NCBI RefSeq assembly: GCF_015832195.1
Contig: NC_052018.1
Coordinates: 59,767,666-59,831,665, forward strand
Length of the DNA: 64,000 bases
Direction of reading: 5' to 3'
Source: Motacilla alba alba
Lineage: Eukaryota; Chordata; Aves; Passeriformes; Motacillidae
Below the pieces are notes generated by a model. That model saw only the letters and a list, made by a program, of their open reading frames with translations, did no database searches and had not been told where the DNA came from. The position numbers and the translations under genes were made by a program. Of the stretch, positions 49,306 through 62,436 are shown one piece after another (within the stretch, counting starts at the first letter, position 1; every line of letters starts with the position of its first letter).

Positions 49306-52300
49306 TGAATGGTCATGTTTTAATTGAATCCAGGTCTGCTGTTTGGAAGTTCTGATCACTTCATTCTGTGCTGTTCTCAGGACATTTGCCTTTTACTGGG
49401 GATCCTGTAGGGAATAAGCTGGTATCTGGTTTGCTGGTCCTCTGTAGAGTGAACTAAGCAATGTGATCTAAGCTCTTGGAATTTTGCCTGCCCCAGAAAC
49501 ACAGGTGGTTTCCAAGCCAACCTAAAGAGACTTCCCTGCATTCTGGACATGATTTTCATTGTTTTGAACGGATAGGAGAAAAGTGCATTTTCTTCTAGGG
49601 AGCTGCACAAGTGCACATAACTTGATTATTGATCCATAATAGACAGGCTCTAGGTAGACTTTCTCAAGTCTAAGCCTACATGCAGCAGAGTGACAGCCAT
49701 TATCACCATCACCTTATCTGGCTTCAGTATCAGTGGCTCTTTGGCCCCGTGGTGGGATTCACAGCTGCATCCAATAAACCTGCCTTGGGTCTGTTACTCA
49801 GCTTTGGGGGTTCTGACTTGTCTGATACCTGTGTACTTCCACTGTAGTTCTGTAGCTCTCCATCAACCTTTGAGATACAGCTACTGGTGATCAACATGAG
49901 GATCCACACACATTAGTTTTTGACTCTTCACAGCGAAATCAATTAAGGACCTCTTCCTTCTTCCAAGGTGGTCACCTCTCCTAAATCACTTTTGTTATCT
50001 ACCATGATTCCCGGTGTGTACAGACAGAGAAAACTAGATCCAGTTCAGAAGGAGAGGCAGCCTAGAAGTTCAAGAAGGATTGACAAACTGAAGAGCTCAA
50101 GACCTTAGGCTTTTGACTCCTTTGGCTGTCTTGAAGCCCAACTCAAAATTCCTATCAGTTTTCTACATGTTATATATTTTTCCCAGAACTAAAGACATTG
50201 CCAGAAGCAAAACTTTCCTTTGTGTGACGCCAGATAGAAAGCTATTTCAAAATCAATGATTCATCAGGGGAACATGTTTCTGAGTGAGCTGTACAAACTC
50301 CTGAGCTGCAGTGATGATGCTGTCCTGAATATGAGTCTGAAAAGAATGTTCCCTGCTTAAATTACCAGTAGACATCTGCAATCACTTTTCTACAGCCAGG
50401 CATGGCACCTCTATGCCGTGTGCCGTGCACAAAAACAACTCATTCACATCTGGAACATTTATGGGCCTCAGAGACCACTCTGAAACATCTGTAAAGGAGC
50501 TGCTACCATGTTAATACTCCCTCTCTTTGTGTGACATATCTGAAAAAGAATTATTGCTAGGGCCTCCACCTACTTTACAGCCTCCTGCAGCTCATATTGC
50601 CCTACCACCCATACTGCCACTGAGAAAGGCCTTGTTGTCCATGTTTACTCCACTAAGGGGCTGATCTTCATCTCTTCTGACTATGACAGAGGATTGCCAA
50701 AGTCATGCTGGCTTGAATCTCCTAAGCTGGCTCAGTTTGCGTGTCACAACAAATGCAAACACCAGGAAGAAGACAAAGCAGGCTGAGTAAGACTTCCAGC
50801 TACTCCTGGTAGAAGGAGGAACTATGCTTCAATGAACAGTGGTCTCTAAAAACACTATGCCCCCTCTTGCACTTCCTCTGCCTCTCCCTTTCCTTTGACA
50901 TCTTCACAATTACAGTATGCTGGTTCCCAACACTGCCAAAGCCCTCCTGCCTTTGACATGGCTTAGTATTGAAAATAGTAATCTATATGTGTCACATATT
51001 TATGTCACATGGATGCCTGCATTGCATTGAAAGTCAATGTGATTTAGTCTCAACTCAATTTCTTTTGAAATGTTACCTTTGATGATCCCATGTATTTGAT
51101 GAAAAATCCGGTTCTAAATATAATCTTGATGTAGTTGATAACCTAGACAACTAAATGTTATGATTTTCAGCAGCTGTAGCGGCATTTAGAGACTTTGGCA
51201 GATGTGGGTTTTATAGCCATATTCATCTGATCATCTTCTCCCAGCCTAAACACACACACTGAAATCTTACGCTTGTCTATTTCACAAAGCAAAGTATCCA
51301 AACAAGAGCATCGAAGAATGCAAATGAAACATAAAGGCTTGTAAAAGCACTGTCATGGACAATGTCCCAAGCTAAAGTCATTTTGCTAAATGTGAAAATA
51401 TTTTTCAAATACTGTAGATTCATAGTTATCTTAAAAATGGTCTATGCTTTTTCCTACTGCTAAGGTGAAGGGGTCTGCCTAGTCTAGCCTTGGTTTTTAT
51501 TTTAATATTTTCATATTTATATTCTTCCAGACATCTGCACACAAAAATCATTCTGCTTAAAAAAATAGCATAGTTCACATTGTCAGTGCTGTCGTTGGAC
51601 TTTGATACTTGGATATTCAAGTCCTTTACTGAAGCAGCTATGTAAGACTGAGCTGACAAAAATACCTTTTCTAGATCTTTTAAACAGGGATGTACAACTA
51701 GTAACTGTGTGAAGATAATTAAAAGATGTTTTTTGCAGAAAGGGCTTTTGCAAAATAAAGTCATTCTGTATTTAAATATCTTGGGTAATCTCTGGGTTTA
51801 GGGAGATTTTTACTTTAATTGTTCATTTTTTCCCTTTCCATAACACAGTTTAATCATGTGCTCCATCCTTTTAAAGTGACTGGGTGGAATTTTAAGTGGC
51901 AGCATACTAAAAAAGTAATTCAGCTGTGGAGCTGCTATAATTCTGATGGTTTGGGTTCAACCCTACATGCAAGCATTAATTAGCTTCAGTTCATGAAGCA
52001 GGCTTTCAATGACTGAATTTCTAGATTGATATTGTCTTTTAGAATAGTTTTCATTCCTCATCTTAACAGTATGCTCCAGTGCTTTGTGGCAGCTAGTGGA
52101 GTTGAACTTACTATGTAAGGTATGAATGACATTCCCCTCCCTCAAGTTTATTTTATTAAAAGCGAATTTTGAAAATATACAGATCCCTTTCCTCTGATGA
52201 GCCTTGGATCTTTGTACGCTAGTTAACACCAATCAAAAGAAATAGGATGAAGTCAGCATAATAAAATGCCTTCTGTTCTGTTCTTCCCATCACAACTGCA

Positions 52301-53045
52301 AGTGTTCATAAATGTTTTCTGATTAGTTCTGTGTAGGGTGAAGTGTTCTAAATCCTTCCTTCCCTAGCATCAATATAATAGAAAATACTAGAGAATAGAA
52401 TGAGAAGGAATGAATTTACTCTTGTAAATAGTATTATTGCAGACACAACTTTAATACACCTTTAAGTTGGGCAACGACCAAAAACATTAGTCTAGGTGAC
52501 TATGGAGTCAATAAGTGAAGTGATAAAGAGTCACGATGAAGACTTTATATCTGATTATGTTAGAATTTATTTTAAGCTGTTAATAGAAGAGTTCCATAAG
52601 AAATAACCAGCTGCCCCTTTGAAATCTTAGAAAATTCACGAAGTACAGGCAAGGTGACAGAAATCAGAAAGCAAACAAATATGGTGTTGCCTGAAAATCG
52701 CCATAAAGACGATGAGTGCAGCCCAGGAAGCTGAAACAGAATGTTACTTATTTATCTAGCTTTATTATTTTTATTGCATATTCTTGACAAGAATTGTTTA
52801 AAGAGGAGGTTTAATACTTGAAAATTTTCTGATCTGCCCTACCTGAAAATGAAATCTTGGCTTTCCTGACAGTACAATACTGTGCTGTATGGTATTTAGC
52901 TGGATCCTGTTATGGGAGGCAACAAGTATTTTCCTGTGTTCTTTCCTCAGAGTAGTATCAGGCTTGAGTCCAGCATCAAAATCTATGTTCAGATATTTAA
53001 TAATATTTCTTAGTAATAACCCCAAACCTTGTTTCTTTTCTAATA

Positions 53046-53072
53046 CATTTGTTTGTTTGTTTGTTTGTTTTA
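53046..53072. repeat. (TTTG)n microsatellite
   Basis: About six tandem tttg units. Intergenic. Confidence 0.85.
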
Positions 53073-53394
53073 GATCTCCTATTGTAACACAGAAATCATT
53101 CATTGTCTGCCAGAGGATCTACTTTTCAAGCCATGCTTTATATCATAGATAGAATTCTAGGAGTAAGCAAGTATGAATCATACTGGTCCTGAGAATCAAA
53201 ACACTTGCCTTTCAAACCATGCTGCTCAAATAACAATAGAACAGAAAATAATTCAAATCAGTTTTGTGTTCATTCAGAAAGCTCACAGATATTTTTAAGG
53301 GTTGTGTCAAATATATGTAATACAGTCTATAGGAGAGGGAGATTGCTGTAACAGTTCAAGCTATGGTCTTTGTCCTGAAAGCCTGTTTAATCCT

Positions 53395-53535
53395 TATCCT
53401 GACATTCTTTTGAGAGCTTGAGGCAAACCACTTAGCATTTCTGTGACTCAGTTCCTCAACTAAAACTGGAAGTAATAAATTTTCCACCTGGCAATGACAT
53501 TGTGAGAAAACATACATTCAAAGCATTTTGAACTC
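53395..53535 (+). mobile_element. MIR-like ancient SINE relic
   Basis: It reads agcttgaggcaaaccactta, then gcatttctgtgactcagttc and ctcaactaaaactggaagta, with a later tgtgagaaaacatacattca and aaagcattttgaactc. The order and spacing follow the MIR SINE core and 3' half (caagtcactta...cctcagtttcctcatctg...aaagcactttg). Confidence 0.65.
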
Positions 53536-56500
53536 CACTTAGACTGTATTCGTGGCTATCTATATGTATAGCAGTAGGACAATCAACATGTAACAAAGCA
53601 ATGGCTACTTCATTATAAACAAATCAGTTTAGAAATAATTTTTTTTTTCTGTGAAGTTCACTGTTCAGTATTTGCCATATATTATTCAGCGCTGGTATTG
53701 ACTAGCATCCAAATTCTACTGTCCTCATTTTGGTGAAAACTCTGGTTAATTTTGTTGTCTGGACTCCAAATTGGATTCTGCAGAATGCTAAACAGATATA
53801 GTTTCTTTTAGTTTTGCTAAAAGCACTTTCAGTTCAGCACCTCCCAGCAGCAGACCATTTTTAAAGCATTTTCAGGCTCCTTTTTGAAAGCACAATGTTA
53901 TAGAAGGATGATGGACTTGCTTAGATAGATGTTGGGTGGCCAGCATTTGTTATTATGCTTGATGTTTCTTGCTATAGATACATCTTTGTAGTGCCAAACA
54001 CATAATAAGATAGTTGATGTGCATTCCTGTCAGAGAAATTGTACTTGGGCATGTTTGTATTACACAAAGTCCAGTTCAGTCAAATCTATCTGTTCTCCCC
54101 ATGATTTGTGTTTGAAGTAACTTCATTGTTGACCAGTATCACAGCATACATTTGTTTGTTTAGTCCTCAAACGTTTGATATTAAATTCAAAGTTGTCCAA
54201 CTGTGCCTCTTAACTATCTTCCGCTTGCCAGTGTGGTAAGGAATCTAAAAAAGAGTGATCTTAAATGGCTAACTCTGCATTGGTATGCATTCTGCATAGC
54301 CCTCTGAATTTTCTTAGTAGCGCAAAACCTCAGAAAATTACATGGATATTTTTCCTAACATTAATGAGAAAATAGTGGGCAATCTTCAATCTAAACATTT
54401 TTATCCAAATGTAGTGTAATTGTATGGTAATGTATAATTAATGAGTGTGATATGTTGCAGGTTGATTATGTGCCTGAGACCTTTTGAATTTGTCTTTCAT
54501 TTTTTTAACCTTGATGAATTCCTAGAAACATGAGAACAAATACATTGTGCTTGTTACAGTAAGAGGGAATTTTGTGTGTGATATCTGAAGCAGATAGGTA
54601 TCTGCAAATTTCCTGTGTGCATCCACGCTGCAACTACTGTGTGTTAGCTTCAGCTTGGGCACACATCCTTATCTTTGCACACAAAGTCCCATTTAGTTCA
54701 GGTTTTTGACAGTAATGATTTCTGTGAAGGTTTTTGCAGCCTTAGACAGCAGCAGGAGGAAAAATGTTGCTTTTGTGCAAAGAACCTGTCTCAAGCAAGG
54801 GCACAGGAGGTTCAGCATTTAAGGCAGTGATACTAGGGAATAGTCTGCAGTATGCTGAAGACCAGGAATTTTGTCTCAGAGGACAGGCTCTTATTTGCCC
54901 CCTCTCCTCCTTATTTGCATATATCCACAAAATAAAATGTTCAAATCTGAATATTCATCGTTTGGCCAAAATAAAAGATAAAAGCTCTCCCCAAGCCCAC
55001 TTTTTTTTTTTTTCTTAATAAAATCTGCAAGACCATTAGAAACTAGGCCTTTTATTAGAGTGTGTAAGTGCAATCTTATCTGTGTACCTTAAGGCGAGCG
55101 TGATTGTAAGTTATCTTTCATATTCAGAATTACTGTACCAGAGAATTGGTCTCTAGACAAGTATCAAGACAGTCTGGTAGTGCAATAGCTGAATAATAGA
55201 GATCAGCCTTCAGGACCCAGCCTTGAGCCTGACATCAGTCCTCTGTGCATGAGCTTCAAAGGAAACCATATTTAGTCCTCTAGGATAGTAAAAAAGATTG
55301 TTTGAAGTTAGTAAAGCACATGTGTAAGTATTGGCAGGCTCAGGGCTTTTATCCTCAATGAATACAAATGTCTTACCATGTTAGAAGTCATTATTGTTTA
55401 GAGATAATAGATGCAAATATTTGAAGCAGATAGCCTTTGAAAAAATATGCTGGTTTGAGTGGTTCGTTATACTATACAACTTTTGTTTCCTTCTGTGTAT
55501 TCTGAAAGGATGCTAATACATCTTTTAAAGAGTTTCAGCTTTTTTTGTCCTTTCTTGCTTTTGAGAAAAAGTGTGTTTCCATGTCAACTAACACATTTGT
55601 TCCCATATATTAAGACCTATTGTGTAATTGAGATTTTTTTTTCACTGCAAGATATGACTTGTTGAAGGACAAGTAGACTCCTGTTAAATAGACCAAACTG
55701 GTTAGAGTTTTAAAATGCAAATCATCAACCCACTCTCATTTGAACATATTCAGTAACATGTAAGTAGACATTATTGAAAAAAGTGGCTGCAGCTTTAATG
55801 AAATGGACACCCAGTTTAATTCTGCAGAAATGCAGAATTTCTCAGACAATTAAGTGATCACACAGGAGGAGTCAGAGTTGCTGCTGCAGAATAGAGGATC
55901 TGACTGTGGTGGGAAGGCCTCAACTGAGCCAAGTTGCAGCACTAGGAAGGGTTAGGACAACCAGTCCTTGATAGGTGTCCTGCACCTTGTTTGTGGTCAC
56001 CAGGGTGACTTCACGTGGAGCATGTGATTGCCTGAGAAGTGTCAGGAGATGCAATGAAGTATTGCACCTTCCAGCCCATCACCTGCAATGCTGCTTTGAC
56101 CCTCAAAGGTTTGCATTCCTCATTACTTGGTTGACTATGCATGTTTCATTTAAGCTTTTTTTGTATTTATAGAGCAAGCTGGGTGGAAGCATTGTCACTT
56201 TTTTCTTTTTCTTTTCTCTGTTGCTGAAGAAAATCAGGTAATTTTCCACCAAGAAAAAAAGTCACTGAAATTGTTAACCAGTTGAGATTATAAATCTACC
56301 ATATAATTTAGTTTATTACTTTTCTGAAGGCAACTAAGCTGCCTTTAAGGCAGTTCTTATAAAATCTCCTGCTAATCAGAAGCACTCAAACCTTTGAAAA
56401 GTTTGTCATTTTTTTGCAGTTAACAGTATTTCCACTAAGCCATTTGATTATACCTAAAAGCAGGAAAGAAGCAGGAGAGTCCTTGTAATAGTGTTGATAT

Positions 56501-58459
56501 GGCACAGACATCCTATGATGGATTTTCTGTTAAGAGTGGCAGTTTCTCTTCAATATTTTAGTGTAAACTAAGGAAAAAAATTTACTAAAACAGTTTCTAC
56601 TACATACAACTTAGGAGAAGGGGGAGAGGGGGGAAAGCCAGAATGTATAAGCCTATGTATTTCAATTTATGATTCCTAGTGAATAAACTTAAATTATCAT
56701 AACAAAACTTCAATCATTATAATAGCACTCTTTTTATTGTAAGAGCCAAAGTAATTAATCTGTATATTTATGATCCTTGTCTATGATTAGTTTTCTGTCA
56801 CAGGATGTGGTGAGTCTGTGCTGTTATGACTATATTTTATTTAATAATATTTTCCTACACAGTGCTGAACACTTCCTGCTGAAGCAGCTGAATGGACAAA
56901 TCCATGAAGATATCTTTCATTTTCTCTGACAGTGAATGATGTTTCCATATATAAACATAATAATAGAGTCGTTACATATGCACTCACATTATCATAGCTG
57001 CTGTGTGCTCAGTGTTATTCAAAACAAGGCACGAAGCCAAATTTTCCTAGTTCCCATTTTGATTCAAATTGTATTTGTAATAAAGGGATTTTCATTCAAC
57101 CTAAATGCAGTTTCATCCTCGTCCAACAAACCTCCCCACTTTTTTTTTATTATTATTATTTTTCCTTTATTCTAGGTCACTCAGTCTTGATGCAAGAGAA
57201 ATTCTCCTCTGGTGGTGATAACAGCAGTGCTACTCAATGAACTATAACAAGGGCTCTAAATGCATCTCCTGTAGCATACCACAGTGATTTGCAAAAGTGG
57301 GAATAAATCAAAGCAGTGAAGAGATGCCATGTTGAGCCAGAAGCTAAATGTTACATCTTGTTGCATGAGGCTGGGGGGAGAACAGATCCTGTTTTTCTGG
57401 CAGCACAATATCTTTGTGCTTGTTACCTCCAATCCAACCCCATTAAGACAATCATTCAGAATCTGCAGGAAATTGTCACCTCTTTCTTTCATGCAATGGC
57501 AGCTGGTATTGGTGCCTACACACATTTCTCATTTCCTTCAAGATTTTCAACACACATAAAAAAAAAAGCTTAATTTATATTAGAAAATGTGTCAGCTTAC
57601 CCTGAGGCTCAGCATGGGCACCAGGGGAAAAAATAAAAGATAAATGCCTCTAGGTGAACTGGCAGAGGCTCTAATTCTCTCCTCACTCTACTGCTAACAC
57701 AGTATGCTCTGCATTAATCATTTCACTTAGGCAGGCATTTAAAAAAACTTCGACTATTTTGAAACAAAGATGCATTGCCCTAAACTTAACAATAATACAA
57801 CTGTATATTGTCAAACAATTTCAGTTCACACATACCATATCCCCTAGTAGAAGACCTATAAAACAAATTATCTGTCATAATTTTTATTGTTCTGTTTCTT
57901 TTGTCTATACAGTTATGTCCCCTCTAGTGGGCATTCTTTGTCTGTGGGTAAGGATACATGTGTAATGTTGTCATCTGTTTGTCATTCAAATGCTGACATA
58001 CACAGGATGTTTCCTATCACCCATCTTCATCATGTGGCTAGATAAATGCATTATGTGGTTCTAGTGAACTGTTACACCTCAGTTCCAACTCAAATATGGA
58101 GTGTTTTTAGTCTCTGTGCTGAGATAGAGGGAAATATTTTTTCTCCCTTTTGTAGCTTATGGGAATGTTGTGTGATGGGAAAGGACCAACAATCAAATGA
58201 GGAGGTGGTGGACTGGAGCAACAAATAAAGTGTCCAGGATGATGTGAACAGGAGAGATGTCACAACCAAAAACACAGGGCAGAAGGGGTCTACTCCGAGG
58301 TGTCCACACAAACTAGAAAGTGCTTACAGAAAAGCAGCATGGGGAAAAATCTAACAACTCTTTTGGAAAACTCACATGACTGGATGCCTTTCTAAAGTGC
58401 ATGTACACTAATACACATGGCATGGAGAGGACACAGGAGGAAGTCAATGCCTAGAAGTT

Positions 58460-59160
58460 TCCCATGCAGTGTGGTCCTGAGAGAGGACCTGAGAGAAGAG
58501 GGATCCAGGGGAACTGGAGGATTTTCAAGAATCACCTTCTGCACGTTCAAATATGATCCCTCTTGCTGTGGACAAAGCCAAAGATGGTAGCAGATCCGTA
58601 TGGCTGAACAACTCCCTCCTGACAGAACTGAAGCACAAAAGGAGGCCTACAAGAGGTGGAAGCAAGGACAGATGATGCAGGGAATATAGACACAATGAGT
58701 ATGCATGGTTGGGGTCAGCAAAGCCAAATCCCATTGGGACTTAAATCTGGTGAGGGAAGTGAAGGGTGAGAAGAAGCTGTGCATGTATCAGTAGCAAAAG
58801 GAAGGTCAGAAAAATGTTGTTTTGCTGCTGAATGAGATGGGGAACTTGGTGCCCAAGGGCATGGAGAAAGGTAGAGGTATTCAATTCCTGTTTTGCTTCA
58901 GTCCTTACAGACAAGGCTGACATTCAGAGATCCCTGGCTTCTCAGGCAAATGGGAAGATCTGAAAAAATTCATGCTTACCCTCAGTGAAGGAAGATCAGG
59001 TTAGGGATATTTTGAACAAGTCCATGGAAACTGATGGGATGCATCCACAAGTGCTGAGGGAACTTGCCATTCTTTATTTTTGAATAGTCATGGTGATGGG
59101 AGAAAGTTCCTGAGGAATGGAAGAATGCTGATGTTGCTCCTCTCTTCACAGAATCAGCTC
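58460..59160 (+). mobile_element. CR1 LINE internal fragment (ORF2, before reverse-transcriptase core)
   Basis: Blocks resembling CR1 ORF2 appear in order: agaggtggaagcaaggacag, then agcaaaaggaaggtcagaaa, ctgctgaatgagatggggaa, tttgcttcagtccttacaga and gtgctgagggaactt. Reading frames are broken by stops. The 3' end of the element is absent. Confidence 0.7.
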
Positions 59161-59587
59161 TGAGCAAGAGGTTTGGAAGGGGTTTGAAGCCAGGGGTGCC
59201 TTCCCACCTCAGTCATTCTGTCATGAAACTTTTTTCCGCAGTCTCTGTTGCATGTCTCATGAGATCCATTTGCTGAGTGCAAAATATTTCCGGAGTTCCC
59301 TTAGCTTATTAAACCTAAGTACATATTAGTCCATGGGATACACCGACACTATTCCCATGGAAATGTCAGGTTTAAATGGTGCATAGCTTGGTAGGGCAAA
59401 ACAAATTTGCTCCTTTGGAATTTGACAGAGTGTGTAGAAATAGTGTTGCTGTGGTACAAAATGTAATGTGGATGTGGATGTGCGTGCAGTGGGAGTGTAA
59501 AATCAGAAAACCGGGAAGGAAATGCTTTCAATGGGCATGATTTAAACAGCAGGGATGTATTGCCTGAAATCCACACAACAGCAAAGT

Positions 59588-59887
59588 ACAGCTCTGAATA
59601 TCCATTTTATTCATGCCTTTTTCTTCAAAGGTTGTGGTTTGTGTGTGTTTTCACACAGGTGTAGAGGGATTCACAGCACCATTAAGTAAGCAATGAAAAG
59701 GCTAAGGAAGGGGTCAAAATCTTTAGCTGCTATAGGATGGCATTTTTCTACTGAAGTCAATACGTCTATTTCAATTTGCAACTCTTAATATCTGGCCTGA
59801 ATGCTGAAGAATGAGTAGAGGATGGGAGAAGACGGGGGAAAAAATACACAGTCTGGTAATATCTAATTTACAGCTAAGAAGTACAGC
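59588..59887 (-). other. NOX3: NOX3 3' UTR (predicted)
   Basis: This is the sequence between the TAG and the first AATAAA plus about 20 nt. No other feature is seen in it. Confidence 0.5.
59606..59611 (-). terminator. NOX3: NOX3 poly(A) signal candidate
   Basis: TTTATT on the plus strand gives AATAAA in NOX3 sense, 277 nt after the stop. It is the first canonical signal there and predicts a short 3' UTR. Confidence 0.55.
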
Positions 59888-60014
59888 CTAGAAACTTTCT
59901 TTGTTATAGTGAAACTGAACTCCTCTTGGATCAACTGATGAATATGAGTTACAGGTCTTCTGCAGGATCTTAGAGAGAGCCTTGGGTCCACAGAAGAATA
60001 CACCAATACTGTTG
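59888..60014 (-). CDS. NOX3: NOX3 last coding exon
   Basis: The acceptor GTGATTCCAG lies before 60014 and the stop TAG is at 59890-59888. It reads [20 protein letters not shown] then [20 protein letters not shown] and SF. It carries the CGP motif and the C-terminal Phe. Confidence 0.94.
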
Positions 60015-62315
60015 CTGGAATCACAATAACAACAACAAACATGAGAATAGCAGGGGAAATGGATACACTGTGCTTTTTGGCTGCCTTCAGCTTTGCATCT
60101 TTTCAAATGGCTTTTTGAGAAATACATTTGAAAAATCTTGTGTTACAGTATATACTTTGTGTTATGTACTGTATAATTAGTGTTGCTGTGTTAGAGTATA
60201 ATAATTTTAATACTTTCATGTTTGTTATGTCTCATTACATTATTTATTAGATTGCTATATTAGAGGTCACAAAATGTTTTAAATGGTAACTCTTTGGTTT
60301 GATCTCCATAGCTTTTTCAATCAGAGAGGCAAACATACTGCTTGCACTGTAAATTTTAAGTGCTTTTTCTCCAGCTGAGTTAATTTTTTCCTAAAAAATT
60401 ATACAAAATGCTCAGTTACTTCTGAGTTTTCTTCTCCTGTCCATGCCCCCACCCTAGTCCCCCTGCTGCTTAGTCTAACACTTTTCTGCCCACAGACAAT
60501 TTTAAAAAGGCTGATTTAATAACAACATTTGTAAATAGGTACTTCTTATAAAAGAAGAACATGATAAATGTAACAAACTATTGTGTTCATATGTGCATGA
60601 GCACGTAGGGAGCTGGTAACCTGGCTGCCTGCTAGAAACTGCCTAAAGGGTTTGCCTCCAAGTACACTACACATATTGCTTTAAAACATGTATGCAGACA
60701 CAGATTCACACATGTGCTGTGCTGCTGGGGAAAGCTCAATCTGCAGAAATGCAGAGGAAGTGACAAGTGATAGAATGAGTAGAAGTCATGCCCAAATTGT
60801 TCTGGTGCTCAATTGCACCAGGTTTAGCCTGGAGTGGTGTTTTCCTGCTGATCTGCTAAAAGACACTGTTGCAGTCAGGGGGAACTCTGTCAACCTAGGC
60901 ATAGGGACCCGAAATTTATTCGGATCCTTAAAGCTGATTGTTTCATCACTCAGTAGAAGCTCTTCTGTTTGACTCTTGAATCTTCTATAACTCAGAGCAA
61001 GAAAACACAGGATATTCTTTTCTCATAAGGAGTCCTTATTTCATGCAAGGTTTTCTTTAAAAGGTTCAACATTGACCATACACATGGGCATCTAGGCTCA
61101 CAAAAAAAAAAAAAAAAGAGATTTTTGTGTCAGTTTAGGACTTCGTATGTAACTACCTCAAGATCCAGTAGGGAAAGTCAATACCCATATCCCCTTGAGC
61201 AGCAGAAAAACATTTTTATCTCATCTGTACTTACAGTTGCAGAAGTAACTAATGTTAAAAAGTAATGTTTCAACTATAACTTTAAAAGCTCTGTTTATAT
61301 AGTAGAATCTCTATGAAAGGTCTTTCAAAAGTCACATTTTCTATTCTTGGCCTTTTTGTGCTTTTAATCTTTCATATTTCCTGATTGTATTTATTTTGAC
61401 CTCCATCAAGTGAATTCTCTATTACTGTTATTTTTGCAATTTTATGGTATTCTTGTAGCTTACTGTATTCTCTTTGATCTCCTCCCTTTCAGCTTTTTCT
61501 CGGGTCTTTTTCATCTTTTAAAAGAAGTTTTCTCCTTTTTCTTTTCGTATCTCTGTCTTCCAAGTGCAAGGCTTTATTTTGCATTAGCAGGTAAATGTTT
61601 GGAAATCACAAAGTCACAAAGATTCTGGAATTTTCTACTGCTGAACACAAAATATTTCAAATTCTTGCTTCAAAGGCTTTCAGGAACAAAGAAGCTTTTC
61701 TCAGACCACTAGCAAATCCACCAAGTTCAAATGAACTGTCTTTGCCAGCAGAGATGAACTAATAACAGAACAGCATAGTCTTGCAAGAGCGGCCAAATAT
61801 GTTAGGGGAACAAACATATCCTTGACATCATAAGAAAAAAAAATCACAGTTTATCTCTTTAATAACCATCTTCAAGGGAAATTAATGCTACTTTGTCCTT
61901 TGTGCAGAACAGTAATTGGATTGTGTGTTTCAATTATATCTGGACAAAGGCCAGGATATTGAAATACTTCTAAATATTAGATTTTCTTGTCCAAAAATTA
62001 GATTTTATTGGCATTCTCTTTCCGAGATTTCTTCATTAAAATCTTCATTAAGCATAAATCTTCTTTCCACACAGCAAAAAAGAAGAAATTGTTTTAAAAG
62101 GGTCATTTAGAAAGGTTTGCTCTCCCCTCCTCCCACTGTTTATGCTGAGAGAAGAGTTACCTAACGAGGTTAGAAACCAGCCCCCCTTACCTAGGATGGT
62201 TTTCAGCTAGTTTCTTGAACTCATTGTCCCAGTTTGGCCTTCCATAACAGGTTTTCTGTCTCAAACCAGTAATTACATCCATCTTGTCATCACAATGTAG
62301 GGCTATGTGAGTAGC
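59888..62315 (-). CDS. NOX3: NOX3, NADPH oxidase 3, last two coding exons (5' part outside window)
   Basis: NOX3 is the superoxide-producing oxidase of the inner ear, needed for otoconia, and works with p22phox and NOXO1. Two exons are seen in transcript order: 62191-62315 and 59888-60014. The join closes phase (AG + C makes Ser), and the second exon ends in TAG. Together they give the end of the NADPH-binding domain: [31 protein letters not shown], then [29 protein letters not shown] and terminal KESF. FFCGP is the cysteine motif near the nicotinamide, and the aromatic C-terminal Phe is typical of NOX1-4. I assign NOX3 rather than NOX1 or NOX2 by resemblance to human NOX3 ([12 protein letters not shown]) and by position next to TFB1M. 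Earlier exons lie beyond 64000. Confidence 0.92.
60015..62190 (-). other. NOX3 last intron
   Basis: This 2176-nt intron lies between the two NOX3 exons. It is AT-rich, with a poly-A run of about 16 nt near 61101. No coding feature is supported in it. Confidence 0.8.
62191..62315 (-). CDS. NOX3: NOX3 penultimate coding exon
   Basis: This 125-nt exon lies between TGCCTTTAG and GTAAGG. It reads [20 protein letters not shown] then [20 protein letters not shown] and P, with two nucleotides left over. [10 protein letters not shown] is an invariant NOX block in the NADPH domain. Confidence 0.92.
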
Positions 62316-62436
62316 CTAAAGGCAAATTTACAAGATAAAAAATTTTGAGTCAAGAACATATATTCCAAGTAAGAGGCAAAAGCACTAATGCTGGGAAAGA
62401 TGGAATATGGGAAAGGACACTCTGCAATTATCAAAT

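Larger units (their letters stand above)
40036..59587. other. Intergenic region between TFB1M promoter and NOX3 3' end
   Basis: This is about 19.5 kb with no recognisable gene; its open frames are short and resemble nothing. Contents I can support: CR1 fragments (48911-49305 minus, 58460-59160 plus), a MIR-like relic (53395-53535), a possible ancient amniote repeat near 43352, small tandem repeats (41210, 47701, 48229) and a TTTG run near 53048. The stretch 46500-47700 is purine-rich and 49340-50900 is less AT-rich than its surroundings, but I cannot name either. Confidence 0.75.

Noticed and set aside
49690..49890. 66-codon hydrophobic frame
   Set aside because: Considered as a small membrane protein, but no conserved family is recognised and start and flanks give no support.
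51426..51764. 112-codon minus-strand frame in the intergenic gap
   Set aside because: AT-rich, with no domain, no splice context and no supporting signal. Likely chance.
40036..59587. Search for an additional coding gene between TFB1M and NOX3
   Set aside because: No open frame shows a recognisable domain or a set of phase-compatible exons. Only repeats were supported.
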